Source: Allium sativum (lineage: Eukaryota; Streptophyta; Magnoliopsida; Asparagales; Amaryllidaceae). From it: 64,000 bases of DNA. The notes beneath the pieces were generated by a model. It was not told the DNA's origin, did not search any database, and saw only the letters and a program-made list of their open reading frames with translations. Of the stretch, positions 23,935-37,300 are shown piece by piece. Where the stretch lies: the NCBI GenBank assembly GCA_030737875.1, contig CM060926.1, positions 316,422,922 to 316,486,921 of the forward strand, written 5' to 3'. The position numbers were made by a program, and so were the translations under genes. Numbering within the stretch: the first letter of the stretch is position 1; the number at the start of each line of letters is the position of its first letter.

Positions 23935-25592
23935 TATAAGCATTTCAATTCTATTCAACACATATATAATTTTTACAACGCATATATAACTTATATATCG
24001 AACGTACAACTTATACAATGCTTATACAAGAGGTGTACAACGCTTATATAACTCATACATCGACTATATAATTTATACATCGTCGTTTTCCATATCGTTT
24101 ATAATTTAGAAATCTCACATTGGGTTCCACTCCACCAAAAATAGCAGAAGGCTCAGAAAAATATGCGGTCTCTTCTAGAATGTAGAAGACGTCCACACGA
24201 GTCCACTGTCTCTTGTTTCACTGAATTTCATCAATAAACGAAAAAGATATGATTTTTACAGTGAAATCAAAAACCGTAGCGCTTTAAACTGCTATAATAT
24301 AGTTTCAGTCGTTACCTCACTGATGTGTTCAAAACTAGTCATCGTTTTTCGTGAAATCCAGCGCACTTGTTGATGATCGGGCGGTGCCACGTATAAGAGG
24401 GAGGAGAGGGCTTCCCAACGTCGGTGGTGGCGTTCTGATCGACGGCGGTATGGTACTCCGGCGGGTCCTTGAACGGGCTGACTTTGAGGGTCTGGATCTC
24501 TTCGTATACTTCACGATAATTTCTGAAACTTATGTGGATTTGAAGGTCTTGCGATTCTCTACAAAATCACCAACATGAGCATTCGATTTTATTGTGTGTA
24601 TTTGGAGATACGGAGGAGAGAGGTTGTGAAAAGGTGCCGCCGTTCGATCTGGGGCTTCGCTTTGAAAACAGGGAGAGAGGATTTGAAGTGGCGGATTCTG
24701 ATTAGGCCACGACTTATATATAAATATTTAATTTATTTTAAATTCAAAAATACCCTCTTGACCAAACGAACACCAATTCAAACTCAACGACTGTCGCCCC
24801 TAGCTAAATACCCCTATTCCGAACACAATGGGATATGTTTCGTAGGCCCATTCGACTGTTTCAGTCAGTTTTCCTTCAAATTAAAATATAAAACATTCAT
24901 TATTTAATTTGAACGTACATTTCAATTTGCCGGGGCCACATACTGATTCGAAAAATTCCATAAAAATAAATCTAGCTATGTTTTGACGATACGGTCCCAA
25001 CAAAACTAGTTTCGTCGAATTCTGAGACCGTTTGAAAAATGGCCCATTTCTGATCGATCCAATTTAATAGAAATCGACCAAACACATTTTCCTTTTCCAC
25101 GCTCACATACTAACTTCAAAAATTATGAAATTTGAAACTTAGCAATAGTTTAACATCCCGGATCCAACAAAAGTGGTTTCGTCGAATGCCGAGGTCGTTT
25201 GCAAAATGGCCATTTTCACGGGCTATATAAACTCCATAGCGACCTTTCAGAAAATTCATTTGGCCATAACTTTTGCATCCCGCTATGAAACTTCGATTTT
25301 TCAGATTCGTTAGAAAGGTATTCACTAACAGATTTAAATATTTTTGGTTTCACTCAAATCTGTTTTGTTTTGCACCCGGTACAGTCAATCAAAGTTTGAA
25401 TTCAAATTTTGAAACTACCGCGCCATTTCAGGCCTTGTTTATAATTAGAATTAATTATATTTGTTTTCAAACGTTGATTCAAACTCACTTTTCATTGCTA
25501 TTATTTATTATTTTTATTTTAAATATTTAAAATCCACTAAAATAGCCAATTTAAAAAAAATTAAATTGGTTCAGATTTTCCAGGTCATTACA

Positions 25593-25597
25593 GTTAT
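25593..25597. repeat. Right target-site duplication of element C
   Basis: GTTAT, differing from the left copy GTTGT by one base. Confidence 0.65.
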
Positions 25598-28327
25598 AAA
25601 TCACTATAACAAAATATTTATTTTTTAAGTTCATCTGTTACACACTGATCTTATATTTAATGTTTTATACGATTTGAGTCAATTGAACATTTTGTAGGGT
25701 AATATTTATACTATTATATCATTTTATGCGTTGATCAAGTGATCTAAATATTTAGAGGCAGTGGAGTGTAAAATAATTGCTTAAACTACTACTTATTATA
25801 CGGATCGTTTACAGGCCTAAATATGTACAAAACTATAATTTGGTGTTGCAGTTTGCGTATGCTAGAAAAAACTGCTTGGAAATATATTACTTATTTATTA
25901 GTTTTATACTACATGCTTTTGGGTACTCCTCCATTTTCCTTTTATAATGTTACAACAAGTTAGCGTATTAACTTGCATGTTTTACTTCATCGTGTAATAT
26001 TGTTAAACAGGCTGAGGGTATATATTAGTTCAAAAATAAAAATATGCTAACCAACTATGTTAAAACTTATTAATCATTTTTCACTCATATTCTCTTGGGT
26101 CATAATGTTATTTGATCATTATTGTGTAGTCCTGAGTTTGACATCTTTCCTCAGTCATGTTTTTTATATCTGTTGGAAATAATAGAAGAAATTTTTTTGA
26201 TTATCTACAATTTTTTATGGTAAGTGTGGTAATAATGCATTCCTTCATCAGATCATGTTTGTTTTAATTCTTTTTGCGTCTATTCTTCTGCATTTAAATA
26301 TTAACTTAATATAGAATGATACATTACTTGAATTTTTATATAGAATATATTGCGTTTAATGCAAACTGAGTTTTACATAGCCTCCTTTTCAAAGAATAAT
26401 GTATAACTATAGATCAAGGTTTTACACTATGATTATTATGATTAGCTATAACATATAGCATTAGCAACAACTAAGAGCAAAATGCTTATTTCTATCACTC
26501 TACAAAATTATTAGCCACAATCTACAACTCTAAGTGAAGTAATTTTTGGTTGATCCATACTAAAAGCTGAACTTGCTTTTATAATTAAAAAAATGAATTT
26601 TCAGTCGACTCATCTTAAATAAAAGAATTATAGAGGTATAATGTGGGTTTCCCAAAAAAAAAATTATAACATAAGCTTCTATATGTTTTAATATTCCACT
26701 CCTCTAAATACGTTGGTCATAGCTATGTGCCTTGCAAATATGGATTTTGTTGATCCAGCAACTGTAAAAGTATCATTAATTATTGCAACAAGCCATCATA
26801 AACATTTTTTTTTAGTTTTGTATGAAGAATTGGACAAGGTTTGCAGATTCACGTCATTTTAAAGTTCAAAATAGTGTTACTGTGTTTTGTATGGATGAGA
26901 GAAACACTCTTGAACCAAATCAAAAAGTTTTACAAATCAACTGCAAAAATCAACTTAAATTATTCACAATTGTTTTTCTGTTGGCAAAATAAGATTATGA
27001 TAACATGGTATTAAAGCTGATTTTGTGCATTTAGCATGCTTATTTGCCATTATATGTTTCACAAGATTTCTCATGCATTGTTATTGAGCAATTTGCAGTT
27101 ATAGCGGTAACATATTAAAGTTCATTAAATTACATATTATTTTCAATCATGATCGTACATTCAACATTGTATAACATCGATTAACATTTGCAATTTACTC
27201 CATGTTATTGTGCTTGATTAATATTAACTGAATTACCCTTTAATTATGATATCCTGGGGGCCATCTTCTATTTATAAATATTTTAATGACAGTTATTTCC
27301 AAACTAACCAATCTAATGTTGGCAAATTATAGGTATAATCCATAACAGTGATTCAATAATTATAAGGACTCTCAGCACTTATGCAGAAGAGCCATAACTT
27401 TATTGCATTTATCATTCAATCCTTGGCAGGGACTCATGATTTGGTCAATGATAAAGTTAGAAGCCTACCTGAGCACTTCCTAGGCATGAATTTTTTCTGA
27501 TGATTATCCAGAACTAAGGAAAAATGCAGAAGTTGTAAATTGGAAGTGTTAAAATAATTGTACCTTCATGCACTCAAATTATGGTTGAACGGTGGATTCA
27601 ACCATAACTCATAAATAAAAATGTAGTGGGAAAACTTTTTAGTTGGCATTCATACATTACATGTCATTTTATCATCCTAAACATAAAATTCTGAAAAGTA
27701 AAGGACATTTATATAAGCAACGACACTGATCAGAAGAACATACAAACAAAGTAAACTATGACCACACTGATCTGAAGAGTACATATGCAAACTATAAGCA
27801 GGTAAATGGGTAACAAAAAGCCAACAAATTAGACCAGTCTTTATTACTTGACATACATCCTTCAACTTTTGCCAGTTAAACAAGATATAAAACTATCACA
27901 ATGGCATTGCATGTGTTTTGTACCATTTCAAAGAAGAACAAACCTCAATATAAATCTCTAAAATTAAAGTAGTAATATACAAATACAGCGAATGTAGCTG
28001 TATTTAATCGAAATAGTCGTATAAAGAACAACAGTATGCTATGCATAAGGGTTCAAATACGTCCATACTTTGTACCATTGCATGTGTTTTGTTCAGTTTG
28101 ATGTACATTAAGATTAACAAATGCAAGGGTATTGGTGTAAGTAGAAATCATCTTATTATAAGCAGAGCTTTGTGATTATGCTGATTTCAAGGACTGACAT
28201 GTTATTGTCTAACATTAATTGTATTTTAAAATCTTGATGATGGTAATTTGGCCATGTTGTTTTAAAATGCAGTAATTGATATACATGAAAACGTTCTATT
28301 GTTGTACCATTTTGTTAATTTTAACCA
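25598..28327. other. AT-rich intergenic DNA, no gene recognised
   Basis: About 2.7 kb with no open stretch of note. A 17-bp word (CATTGCATGTGTTTTGT) occurs twice, near 27905 and 28076, suggesting a small local duplication. I see no transposon ends or RNA gene. Confidence 0.65.
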
Positions 28328-28336
28328 TATTTCATT
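28328..28336. repeat. Left 9-bp target-site duplication of MITE 1
   Basis: TATTTCATT, repeated exactly at 28875-28883. Confidence 0.85.
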
Positions 28337-28874
28337 GGGTGTGTCTATTAACAGCCCGTTAATTGCTGTTCACCCCCCGCTAACTAGAAATTAAATATGC
28401 ACCCCATCATTTACTATCTCCACCCCGTTTAATCCAAAAATGCCCTTATTGCACATTATTTCAGCGTTGATTTATTTGAACAATATCATCTATATTAATG
28501 ATTTATTTATTTACTGTTTAGATCTTTGCAATTTTCGTATACTGCTAACATACTCGATCTCAAAATGCATAACGATACACATCGTTGATAGTATAGTTTT
28601 TGAATTTTTAATAATTGTTTTAATTTTTTAAATCAATATTTGTAATTTCTACCTTTTTTCTAATGATCATGTACAATGCTGAATTTAAATTTAATTATAG
28701 TTTGCAATTTAGCATCGAACACCCACATATATAGTTAGAATTATTGTTTTTAATCATTTTGCAACATTAGACAAACTATCTAAATCGGCTGTTAAAGGGC
28801 AAATTTGGAAATGAAATTTTAAAATTTCATTCGGGGAGTGAAGAGCAAATAATGGGATGTGAATAGCCAGACCC
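28337..28874. mobile_element. MITE 1: 538-bp non-autonomous DNA transposon, Mutator-like
   Basis: The ends form terminal inverted repeats: GGGTGTGTCTATTAACAGCCC on the left and, read in reverse complement, GGGTCTGGCTATTCACATCCC on the right (17 of 21 match). The flanks carry an exact 9-bp duplication, TATTTCATT. A 9-bp target duplication is characteristic of Mutator-like elements. The interior is AT-rich and has no transposase. The superfamily is inferred from the duplication length and the GGG-starting ends. Confidence 0.85.
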
Positions 28875-28883
28875 TATTTCATT
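28875..28883. repeat. Right 9-bp target-site duplication of MITE 1
   Basis: TATTTCATT, identical to the left copy. Confidence 0.85.
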
Positions 28884-28984
28884 TTAGTCATAATTAGCGT
28901 TTATGATATTTACGGTAATCGTTTAAGGACTTGAAAATATTTGTATATGTCCCTGATTTCTTTTCCATTTGTTCGATAATGGAT

Positions 28985-28992
28985 TTAAACAA
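28985..28992. repeat. Left 8-bp target-site duplication of MITE 2
   Basis: TTAAACAA, repeated exactly at 29581-29588. Confidence 0.8.
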
Positions 28993-29580
28993 GGGGATTT
29001 TTATTGACACTCCAAATATTGTTAAGGGGGGATCAGTTTAAAAAAATAACGAACTTGTTAAGGGGACTATCAATGCAGAGAGCACCCCCCTTAACAAATA
29101 AAGTTTATTTTACCAAATTAGCCTTCTTTACAATAATCCTTTTTTTACTTGTTAATTAAATTTTTTTTATATGGTATATTAGTCGAATTACATTAGATTT
29201 TTATATCAAAATATCAGTAGTCTCATTTGTTGATCGCTTTTTTAAAATAATTTCATTTCTCATCTGTCGATCGCTTTTTTTAATAATTTCATTTCTCATT
29301 TGTTAAATTATCAATAATCTCATTTGTTTCATGTTCTTCATTTGCACCATTATTTCTCCCCAAACGATCGCTCTTTTTTTGTTTGCAAATAAGTAGGGAT
29401 TTGGTCTTTTTTGCATTTAAAATTGAATGAGATTTGGGATGGTAATTGATGTTATTACCAGGGTAAAAAGGGAACATAAAAAATTATGTACGTGACTCCC
29501 CCTAACATTTTTTTAATGGTTGGAGTGTTTTTAAAATTTGACCCCCCTTAACAATATTTGGAGTGTCAATAACAACACCC
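28993..29580. mobile_element. MITE 2: 588-bp non-autonomous DNA transposon with long inverted repeats
   Basis: The left end GGGGATTTTTATTGACACTCC continues into AAATATTGTTAAGGGGG. The right end, read in reverse complement, is GGGTGTTGTTATTGACACTCC followed by the same AAATATTGTTAAGGGGG. The inverted repeat is near-perfect over about 38 bp and weaker further in. The exact 8-bp duplication TTAAACAA suggests hAT-like or, with one mutated base, Mutator-like mobilisation. The interior has no transposase. It lies only about 100 bp from MITE 1. Confidence 0.85.
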
Positions 29581-29588
29581 TTAAACAA
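29581..29588. repeat. Right 8-bp target-site duplication of MITE 2
   Basis: TTAAACAA, identical to the left copy. Confidence 0.8.
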
Positions 29589-30671
29589 ACCTTATATAAC
29601 AAAGAGATTGCTTTCATTTTTTATTAGCTGTATTATTCTTTTTCGTAACTGTAGAATCTGTTGGTCCTATTACAAACATAAGCACATCAAAAATAATTTA
29701 GCATATGGGATCCTCTTTATTTCTATTTATAGTAGTTTATATAGGACGATTCACCATATGCAAAGAGATATCTTTAAACATCAAGGGGGAGATACCTGTA
29801 ACTGTAGAAATCATAAATATATAAAACCTTTTGTTGTAACATTTGCGTTGTATATTGGAGAATTGTTTGTGATTTTTATTAGCAACTGAAAAATGGTCCT
29901 GCAAATATAGTAGTTTATTTTCTAAAAATAAACATGAGTCATCTGGATTAAAACTACTAAATCTTAAAAGTGAAATTCGATATTCGGTTTACCCAGCAAA
30001 TTAAACTACGCAATGGGTAGACATAACCATAAAAGATAATTAAGTTTTCATTACACAATGAATATTCTATGATTGAACATCGCAACATATCGATATCTAA
30101 TTTTTTTCATATAAACGATATTCAGTAACCAGTTCTTGCAGAGAAACGAGTTGAGGATGTTGACCAATGTAGTGCATGTGTAACATATTGTTAAAATCAC
30201 ACTACAACAGGAAGGCATCTTGATGTGAACACAAAGAAATATCAAATAAATCAAACTGATTTGGTCTTTAAAGTTCTAAACTTTATCTTATCGTAATTTA
30301 CTAGAGAGATTCTATTCAAATGACGTAATTTTGTAGAGTATATAAATCAATTTTCTACCCTTTCATTTTTTTTCTATATACGATTTCGAGCGTATGCTAT
30401 ACTTTATTTATAACTACGTGTGAATTTCGTACTATCTTAACAAATTTAGCATATTTGATTCCTTTTTAACTTAAATAAGGTAGCATTGATTTACACTCTA
30501 AATTTTGCATTTCTGGGACGGTTTGATCATTTATTTCAATATAGCTTGCATTATTCCAATAATGGACTATGTACGCAAATTTTTATTATTTTTACAAGGA
30601 ATTAATATTAATGAAACTTTTTGGATCTACGTGTTTTGAATATGTTATTCTTTGTTTTTTCTGCAATCTAG
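29589..30671. other. AT-rich DNA, no gene recognised
   Basis: About 1.1 kb with no recognisable coding region. The last 20 bp, ending CTGCAATCTAG at 30671, look like a pyrimidine-rich splice acceptor for the candidate exon that follows. Confidence 0.55.
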
Positions 30672-30916
30672 CTGTGGATTTTCTAGAGAAAAATGCTAAC
30701 GTCGCTTTAAGCGATTTAAGGTTTCCAGTACAAGCACTTTCCCAATTGAATAGAATTACTGCCAATTCTTTCGGTTCATTGAAATGTGGTCTTGATCTTG
30801 AAAAGGCTTTGCATTCATTCTACTTTACATTTAACATTCCACTCTACGATGTGTTCAAAATCTACAAGCAAGCTTTCGAAATTTTGAAGTTCAATACACA
30901 ATCTATGGTTAAATAA
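30672..30916 (+). CDS. Possible host exon, protein not recognised
   Basis: After a pyrimidine-rich tract and TCTAG at 30671 comes an open frame of about 80 codons (VDFLEKNANVALSDLRF, QALSQLNRITANSFGSL, LEKALHSFYFTFNIPLYDVF) ending at TAA 30914-30916. The amino-acid mix is that of a normal soluble helical protein, unlike the Phe/Ile/Tyr/Asn-rich text that random AT-rich DNA gives on either side. I do not recognise the family. It could be the last exon of a gene whose earlier exons lie upstream, or a captured or degenerate gene fragment. No matching neighbouring exon was found. Confidence 0.35.
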
Positions 30917-31382
30917 AGATAAAATTGCCAAATCTTTACAGTACAGAACCAACTTCCATTTCTATCATATATATATATGAATTTCCACTTATTACGTGGG
31001 ACAAATCCTTATAGTTTATAAATGTGTTCCTTCTTTATCCCTGTTTAATTCTAAATACATAGAAAACCTACTTTTTAAAACTTAGCATCACAACAAATTG
31101 TTGTGAATTTCTCATAAGATACACACACACACACATCTCCCAGTTATTAACTACGACCACTACATCGAATAATGTTTTTGCAGGCCTAAATATTCACATT
31201 CAACGTAATAGTTAAAGAAGACATTAAGTCAAATCATTTTATCAAAAGTGCCAATCTCAAGGTAGGTTGTTAGACTAATAAAAAATTGCAATGCTAAATA
31301 ATTGTTTGGTAGATACCATGTGTGTAGCGTGGGTTCGGCCTTGGAGTATAGGCTTAATAAGCAGTTCTTCGTTCTCATACTA
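30917..31382. other. AT-rich DNA before element D
   Basis: Short non-coding stretch with a small CA repeat near 31122-31135. The five bases before the LTR (TACTA, 31378-31382) would be the left target duplication of element D, but its partner is not in the window. Confidence 0.6.
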
Positions 31383-34300
31383 TGTAACAACCCGAAATTT
31401 CCAAACCAATTTAAAATTTTAATTTAAGCTATTTTGATGAATATGGAAGATAAATTGATTATTTTTGCTAAATAAAATTTGAGAATAATTTTAAAATTAG
31501 TTTTTAATTTCTTATTTGACTTAAAACAAACTTAGTAAAATTGCTAAATTGATTTATAAATCTGGAATTAAAAAAATTTCTATTTTTAAATCATCGCATA
31601 ACCCTTAAAAAACGAAATTTTGCTAGCAAGCTCAGAATTCGACAAGACCAATTTTGTTGGATTCGGGATAGCAAATCATTGTTGATTTTCAAATTTCACG
31701 ATGAACGGAGTTAGTATTTGGCCGACACGATAAACCTGTTTGGGGTTAAACTGGCGATCAGTTTACAAAGGAACGTTGTTGAGACGATCTCGGAATCCTA
31801 CTAAACTTTTTTTTCCGATTCATATCATCGAATAATGGAAGAATCCTAAGTTTTATTATTCATGGAGTTGCCATTTGGGCGTACAAGAAGAAAAAATATG
31901 ATAACATCACATTTTTGAAGCTAATTTGAGCATAATTGAGAATTTAAACTGAAGGTCAAATGAACTCGGAATTCGATGAAACTTTATTCGTTGGATTCAT
32001 AATTTTGTGTATTTTCTTGTGCCGAAATTTTGTAGCAAATGAGATCGTTTGCAGTCGAGCAGTTGGAGAGAGATAGAGTGATAAAATTCCTACTTAAAAC
32101 ATTTCTCTTCACATTGCTCCCTCACTTTTCTCTCTTCCTCTTCATTTCTCATTTTCTAATTAATGGCCTCTCCCTCTAAACCCTAGCCCCTTACCCCATA
32201 CCGCACCCTACCCCACGTCGCCCCCTCCTCCCCCTTGTGCATGCATCCCGCTTTCTCTCCTCTTCTCTTCCTCCATTCTCTTCATGTAATGAGAAAGAGC
32301 TTCATTTAGGGTTCCTAGCCTCACATACTACCCTTAGCATCTCCTTGGTGAACCACACGTGCACCGAGACAATTTATGGAGCATTTTAGACCTCTCTACA
32401 ATTCCGGCCAGCAAGAGTTTGACCTCCAGAGAACTCCAAGAGGCCAAAGATCCTTCTTTTCTTACTTTACTCACTAGTTGGAAGGTGGACCGAAGTTTCC
32501 GTGGAGTTTGAAGGTATTCCGAGCCAAAAACGCGGGACTTTTATGCGGTAGCGAGCACTAGAAAATCAGAAATTGCAGCGTATTATTTTCTGATGGATGG
32601 GGTGAGAGATTCTTGCTTCAGTTGGTACATTAGAGTAGTTTAGTTAGTTGTGAAAAAATAATTAGTTAGGCATTTTAAATTGCAAAGAAATGTAGTGAAA
32701 TTTAGTAAGTTGCAAGTTAAAAATTGTATTATGTTACAATTAGAACGACATTTAAATATTTCATATAGTTATACTACCCACTACATGTAATACCCTTTTT
32801 TGGAGTGCAACATTTGAACTATTCACAAATCATTTGTATTAGAAGCGTTGTATGAATATGTGACGCTCGCATTTCATACTACGCGGATGGACACTTTGTG
32901 ACGCCGTAAACGGCAATGGATGATTGGTTATGTTGTGATATGGATGAGAATTAAAAATAATTAATTGATTGAAAAAATGTCATGTTGTTTGTAGTAGTGA
33001 AATTGGAGTAAAAATACATTTACAAGTTGAACGGCTTGTTTATGTTCATCTATTTAATTAAAAAGAATGGGATGTAATAAACGATTAATTGAGTAATTGT
33101 TTGATGACTGAAAACCCCACGTGGGTTTGGAGATGATTTGGTTTACAAATCTCCCTAGTTAGTAGTCCGCGTGTTAATCGTTTGGTTAAACAGGCAAGAT
33201 AAGCCTTAATAAATTATATTGAAGCTTGTATGAGAATAAATGTACATTGGATGTTATTTGAATGTCAAATAGTTGTTCGCAACTATTGTGGGATGTATTG
33301 GATTGGTATGAGAAAATTTGCATGGTATTTGGTTGAATTTCATTTCAATCCAGAATGAAATGACATATTTTAATAATACATAAATATGAGGTAAAAACTG
33401 AAAATAAATTCGATGTTCGATTTTGCATGGACACGTTTATATCGAAATATCGATGAATTTTCGTAACTGTGACAAATGATTTTGAAGTATATTTAATATA
33501 TTTTTGGCTATCCAAAGTATTTGAAATTTAAATGAATAGTAAATTTTCATTGTGAAGTTCGGTTAGGGTATATAGAAAATGTTTGAAGAGAGATTTTCTT
33601 TCGAAAGTTTCTCGTTTATACTTATTATGAATGTAAGGAGATTTTGGGCGAGAACAGATGTCTTTCGAAAAATAATATTATTTTATTCTTTAGAATAATG
33701 TAAAATAGGACCGAATGGTAAGATATTTGAATTTGGAGCTAAACGGTTGAAATAGTTTTATATCATTAAATAAAGAAGTGTAGAAACGTTTTTGATTTAT
33801 TTATAAATTATAAAATCGATTCGGGCTTGAATAGAACGCATCGTACAGCGACATTTCGCGAACGTCAACCCGCAACTTAAAACGGACGTATCGGGAGATT
33901 CGACCATCGGATTCTCCTTAAATTGGAACCATTGTACTCGTATCGAAAATATCTTTCCACTGAATATAACTTGTTTAAATTTCAACGATTAGATCTTCAA
34001 TTATATCCAAATCAGTTTTGAAAAAGGTCGCTATGGATGCAGTTCGGTGGTCGATATTGGAAACCGACTGTAAGGGCCTTAATAAAATTATTAAATATAT
34101 ATATATATATATATATATTATGATAAATCATAATAATTTATTTGGAAGGTGTTTTGGTGAAATATTCCACGATTTGAAAAATAAATACTATTTTTGTCTA
34201 AAATCTTTATTTTAGCATTTACGGTGAGAATTAATACATGAACATAATAAATTAATTTGAGGTTCGTCATGGATGGTATCTTTAGGAATATTATTCTTGA

Positions 34301-37300
34301 ACCCAACCATAAAAAGGAAGGATCTCTTAAAGGAGAATCAGGGAATTCTTCCCAATTTATTAAATAAAACCGGCTTTTTTGTAAAGAGTCCATAATGAAT
34401 GGAAATTAGCATTTTGGGTTTATAGCGAACAAGGCTTTTAAATAGCAGTTGTTCTTTAACCCAGGTAAGATATGATTAATTTCTAATATTTGGATAATCG
34501 TTGAAATATGGTTTTTGAAATTTAAGAATTTATCTTCGATTAAGTCAATGAGAACTTTTTTCTATAAAGCACGAATAAATAAATAAAAGAACATCCTGGA
34601 TTGGAATGAAATGAGTGTTATCTTTGTGTATTTGACACACTGTTTCCAATATCAAAAGTATCGCTCGAGATCTCGTCTAATATCTCATTTTGGGCTCCTT
34701 CCGAAATGAAACAGCAAATATCATTTTAAATCTCTTTTCGAATATATCGCCCGAGATATTGCAATAACGAACGATTTATCGACCTAGATGGGATACTTGA
34801 ATATCGTCCAAGATTTTGGTTTTTCCAGTTAAAAATTAAATTTGTGCCTGAACCAGAATAATAATTAAAAATCTCAAATCTAGCCACGATAATCTCCTGC
34901 TATTTAACATTTTGCATGTTAAATGATCATATCGTATGTTCATATATGTTCTACAATGCGTATGATTTTCATGTTCGTTTTTTTATACATATATGTTACC
35001 TGTAAAATTATGCATTTTTTGTTTTTCTTATGCTGAACTTTTTGACGTTTTGGATCTTTTTTATGTTTTATGTCTAACAGTAATTCGTGTTCACGGATCA
35101 TATGTTGTAAGAAATTATCTATTTGCATTGTGATATATTTCTATTTTAAGCATATTATGATCGAGCGTATGAATGATTTTTCATAAATTAAGAATAATGA
35201 CGTGATTTTGCAATTCAAGTTTAAGTTATTACGTTAATTATAACATTCATAAAAGTCTGTCAAGATATCATTTTTTTTAACATATCATGTACCCCGAGAT
35301 TGTTCGTATATGAACTTTCAGACTCGAGTTAGAAATCCGAGATGAACCCCTGAGTTAGACTCATCTCATCCGAGATCTCCCCCGATACGAGATCAAGTCT
35401 CTAAAATCTCAGAGATGAAATGCAATCGATATCCGTGATTTAAAACTTTGATTTGGCACATGATTACAAAGATACGCAAGTTATTTGGAAAGACCGGGTT
35501 TTACCCATTTTAAATAATTATTACGACGATTAAAAATCATGAATGAAGATGGCAGTTGAAGACCAGAGCTCGTCACATCTTTTGAGCTATTGCTGATGTC
35601 TTGATTATGTCGTATTACCCAAGACAAGGTAGTAAGTGGTGGTAGTTTAAAACATACTTGAAAATCGACAAGATATGCGAGGGACTCTCTCATGTATTGG
35701 GCATATAGGACGAGGAATAAGGTGTCTCCGGTTTCGTTTAGAACATAATCCATAATATGCTTAAAACAGAAATATTATTAGACATAAAACATTAAAACGA
35801 TACGAAACATTAAAAAAATCAGCATAAATGGACCATAAAACACATAATTTCATAGGTAACATGTATGTAAAAAAGTCGAATATGAAAATCATAAGCATTG
35901 TAGAACATATATGAACATACAATATAGTCATTTAAATGCAAAATGTAAAATAACAAAACATTATGATGGATAGAATTGAGTTTTTTTTATTATTGTTCTA
36001 GTTCAGGCACATATTTCAATTTTAACCCAAAAAACTAAGATCTCGGACGATATTCCAGTATTTCGTCTCGGTCGATATATCGTTCGATATTGTAATATCT
36101 CGGGCGATATATTCGAATGGATATTTAGAGTGATATTTGTTGTTTGTTTCGGAAGGATCCCAAAACGAGATCTCGAAGGAGATCTCGAGCGATATTTGCG
36201 AGATTTGAAAAAGTGGCTAAAACGGACATGAAAATGGATTGTGTGTTTGACATTATGCTTCGCGTTTTATTCATTGATATCTGCTAAATGTATATCTGTT
36301 TGCTGAAGGATAATTTATTCTCTTGCTTAACACCCTTCTCTGAGACGTACGAGCTTAGAGGTTATATATTGGTATATGATCAATGATACGGTATGGATTG
36401 ACATTGTGGCATGCAAAGATGCAATGATCAAGGCTTTTATTGAAAAGCAGTGCCTTGAGGATGATAATCAAAACACAGCTAGCATAGCTTTGTGTATAGC
36501 GTTAATTTGTGAGCCTCACACCCCGGTATGAGTCAAAAAAGGGATAAGGGACGTAAGGAGTGCAAACGTTTCTTTCTAGCTAGAAGTTATGCCATGGTAC
36601 GCAGCCCAGACATTTTTACTTATATGGATGATGGATTGCGAGGCGCCTTGGATATAGAGTCGACTAATAGGCTCAAGTGATAGGTCTGATAAGACCGGGA
36701 AACGTATTGTTCAGGAATAACTAATCCACAGACATTAGGTGTGTACCGGCCCTACATGATCCAAGGGTTGCCCATCGGTGTGATTTTGGATCATCTTGCT
36801 AGAGGTGATCTGAATTCGGTAAGGAGACCATCCCTTGCCTTGACTCATGATAAAAATCCAATTCCTAATACGACTTGTCGGTTTTAGTTGTAAACCTATA
36901 TGGCGACATAGAAGGATGGGGTACTATGCATTCTAGGATTGATACATTTACATTCAAAGTTGTTTTCTATACTATGCACTTATAGTAATATTAAAAATAT
37001 TTTTTTTAGAACGTATCAAGCATGTTTGGCTATTATACGGTAAACCTCTATCCTTCGGCTTGCGTGCATTGTGTGATGCAACCTGAGTCTTATAATATCT
37101 TCATTTTTTCCAAAAAGCATTGCGTTGTTTTAAATTATTTTTATTTCAGATTATTCATTGGAGTAAATCTATTCCGTGTTATATGGCGTGGTCCCGTGAA
37201 TTACCGTATTTTAAAGTGAGGTTTAATAACTGTTTAGCTCTCACACCAGTCTCATGACTGAGTCGGAGTTTAATGTTTCCACCCAAACTCTAGGTGTCCA

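Larger units (their letters stand above)
9211..25592 (-). mobile_element. Element C: complete Ty3/gypsy chromovirus with giant LTRs
   Basis: A 16.4-kb element on the minus strand. The LTRs at 9211-14562 and 20241-25592 are both exactly 5,352 bp and begin and end TG...CA in element orientation (TGTAACGACCC ... TCACA). The internal region is only 5.7 kb, so about two thirds of the element is LTR. A tRNA-iMet primer-binding site (20221-20237) and a polypurine tract (14563-14577) lie in the right places. Domains from high to low coordinate are gag, protease, RT, RNase H, integrase and a chromodomain-like tail, as in Tekay/Del elements. In the first ~210 bp compared, the LTRs differ at about 11 sites. 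Confidence 0.93.
20241..25592 (-). repeat. 5' LTR of element C (5,352 bp)
   Basis: Same length and structure as the 3' LTR, with matching six-unit tandem array (units starting near 22797, 22928, 23059, 23187, 23316 and 23446) and a shorter TA run. In element orientation it starts at 25592 and would drive transcription toward lower coordinates. Its outer end is mutated (TGTAATGACCTGG instead of TGTAACGACCCGG), both C-to-T changes. Confidence 0.93.

Noticed and set aside
27677..27883. 68-codon minus-strand frame with two similar halves (SSDQCGHSLL and LISVVAY)
   Set aside because: The similarity reflects a short local DNA repeat around TGATCAGTGT; no start context, splice sites or known family support a gene.
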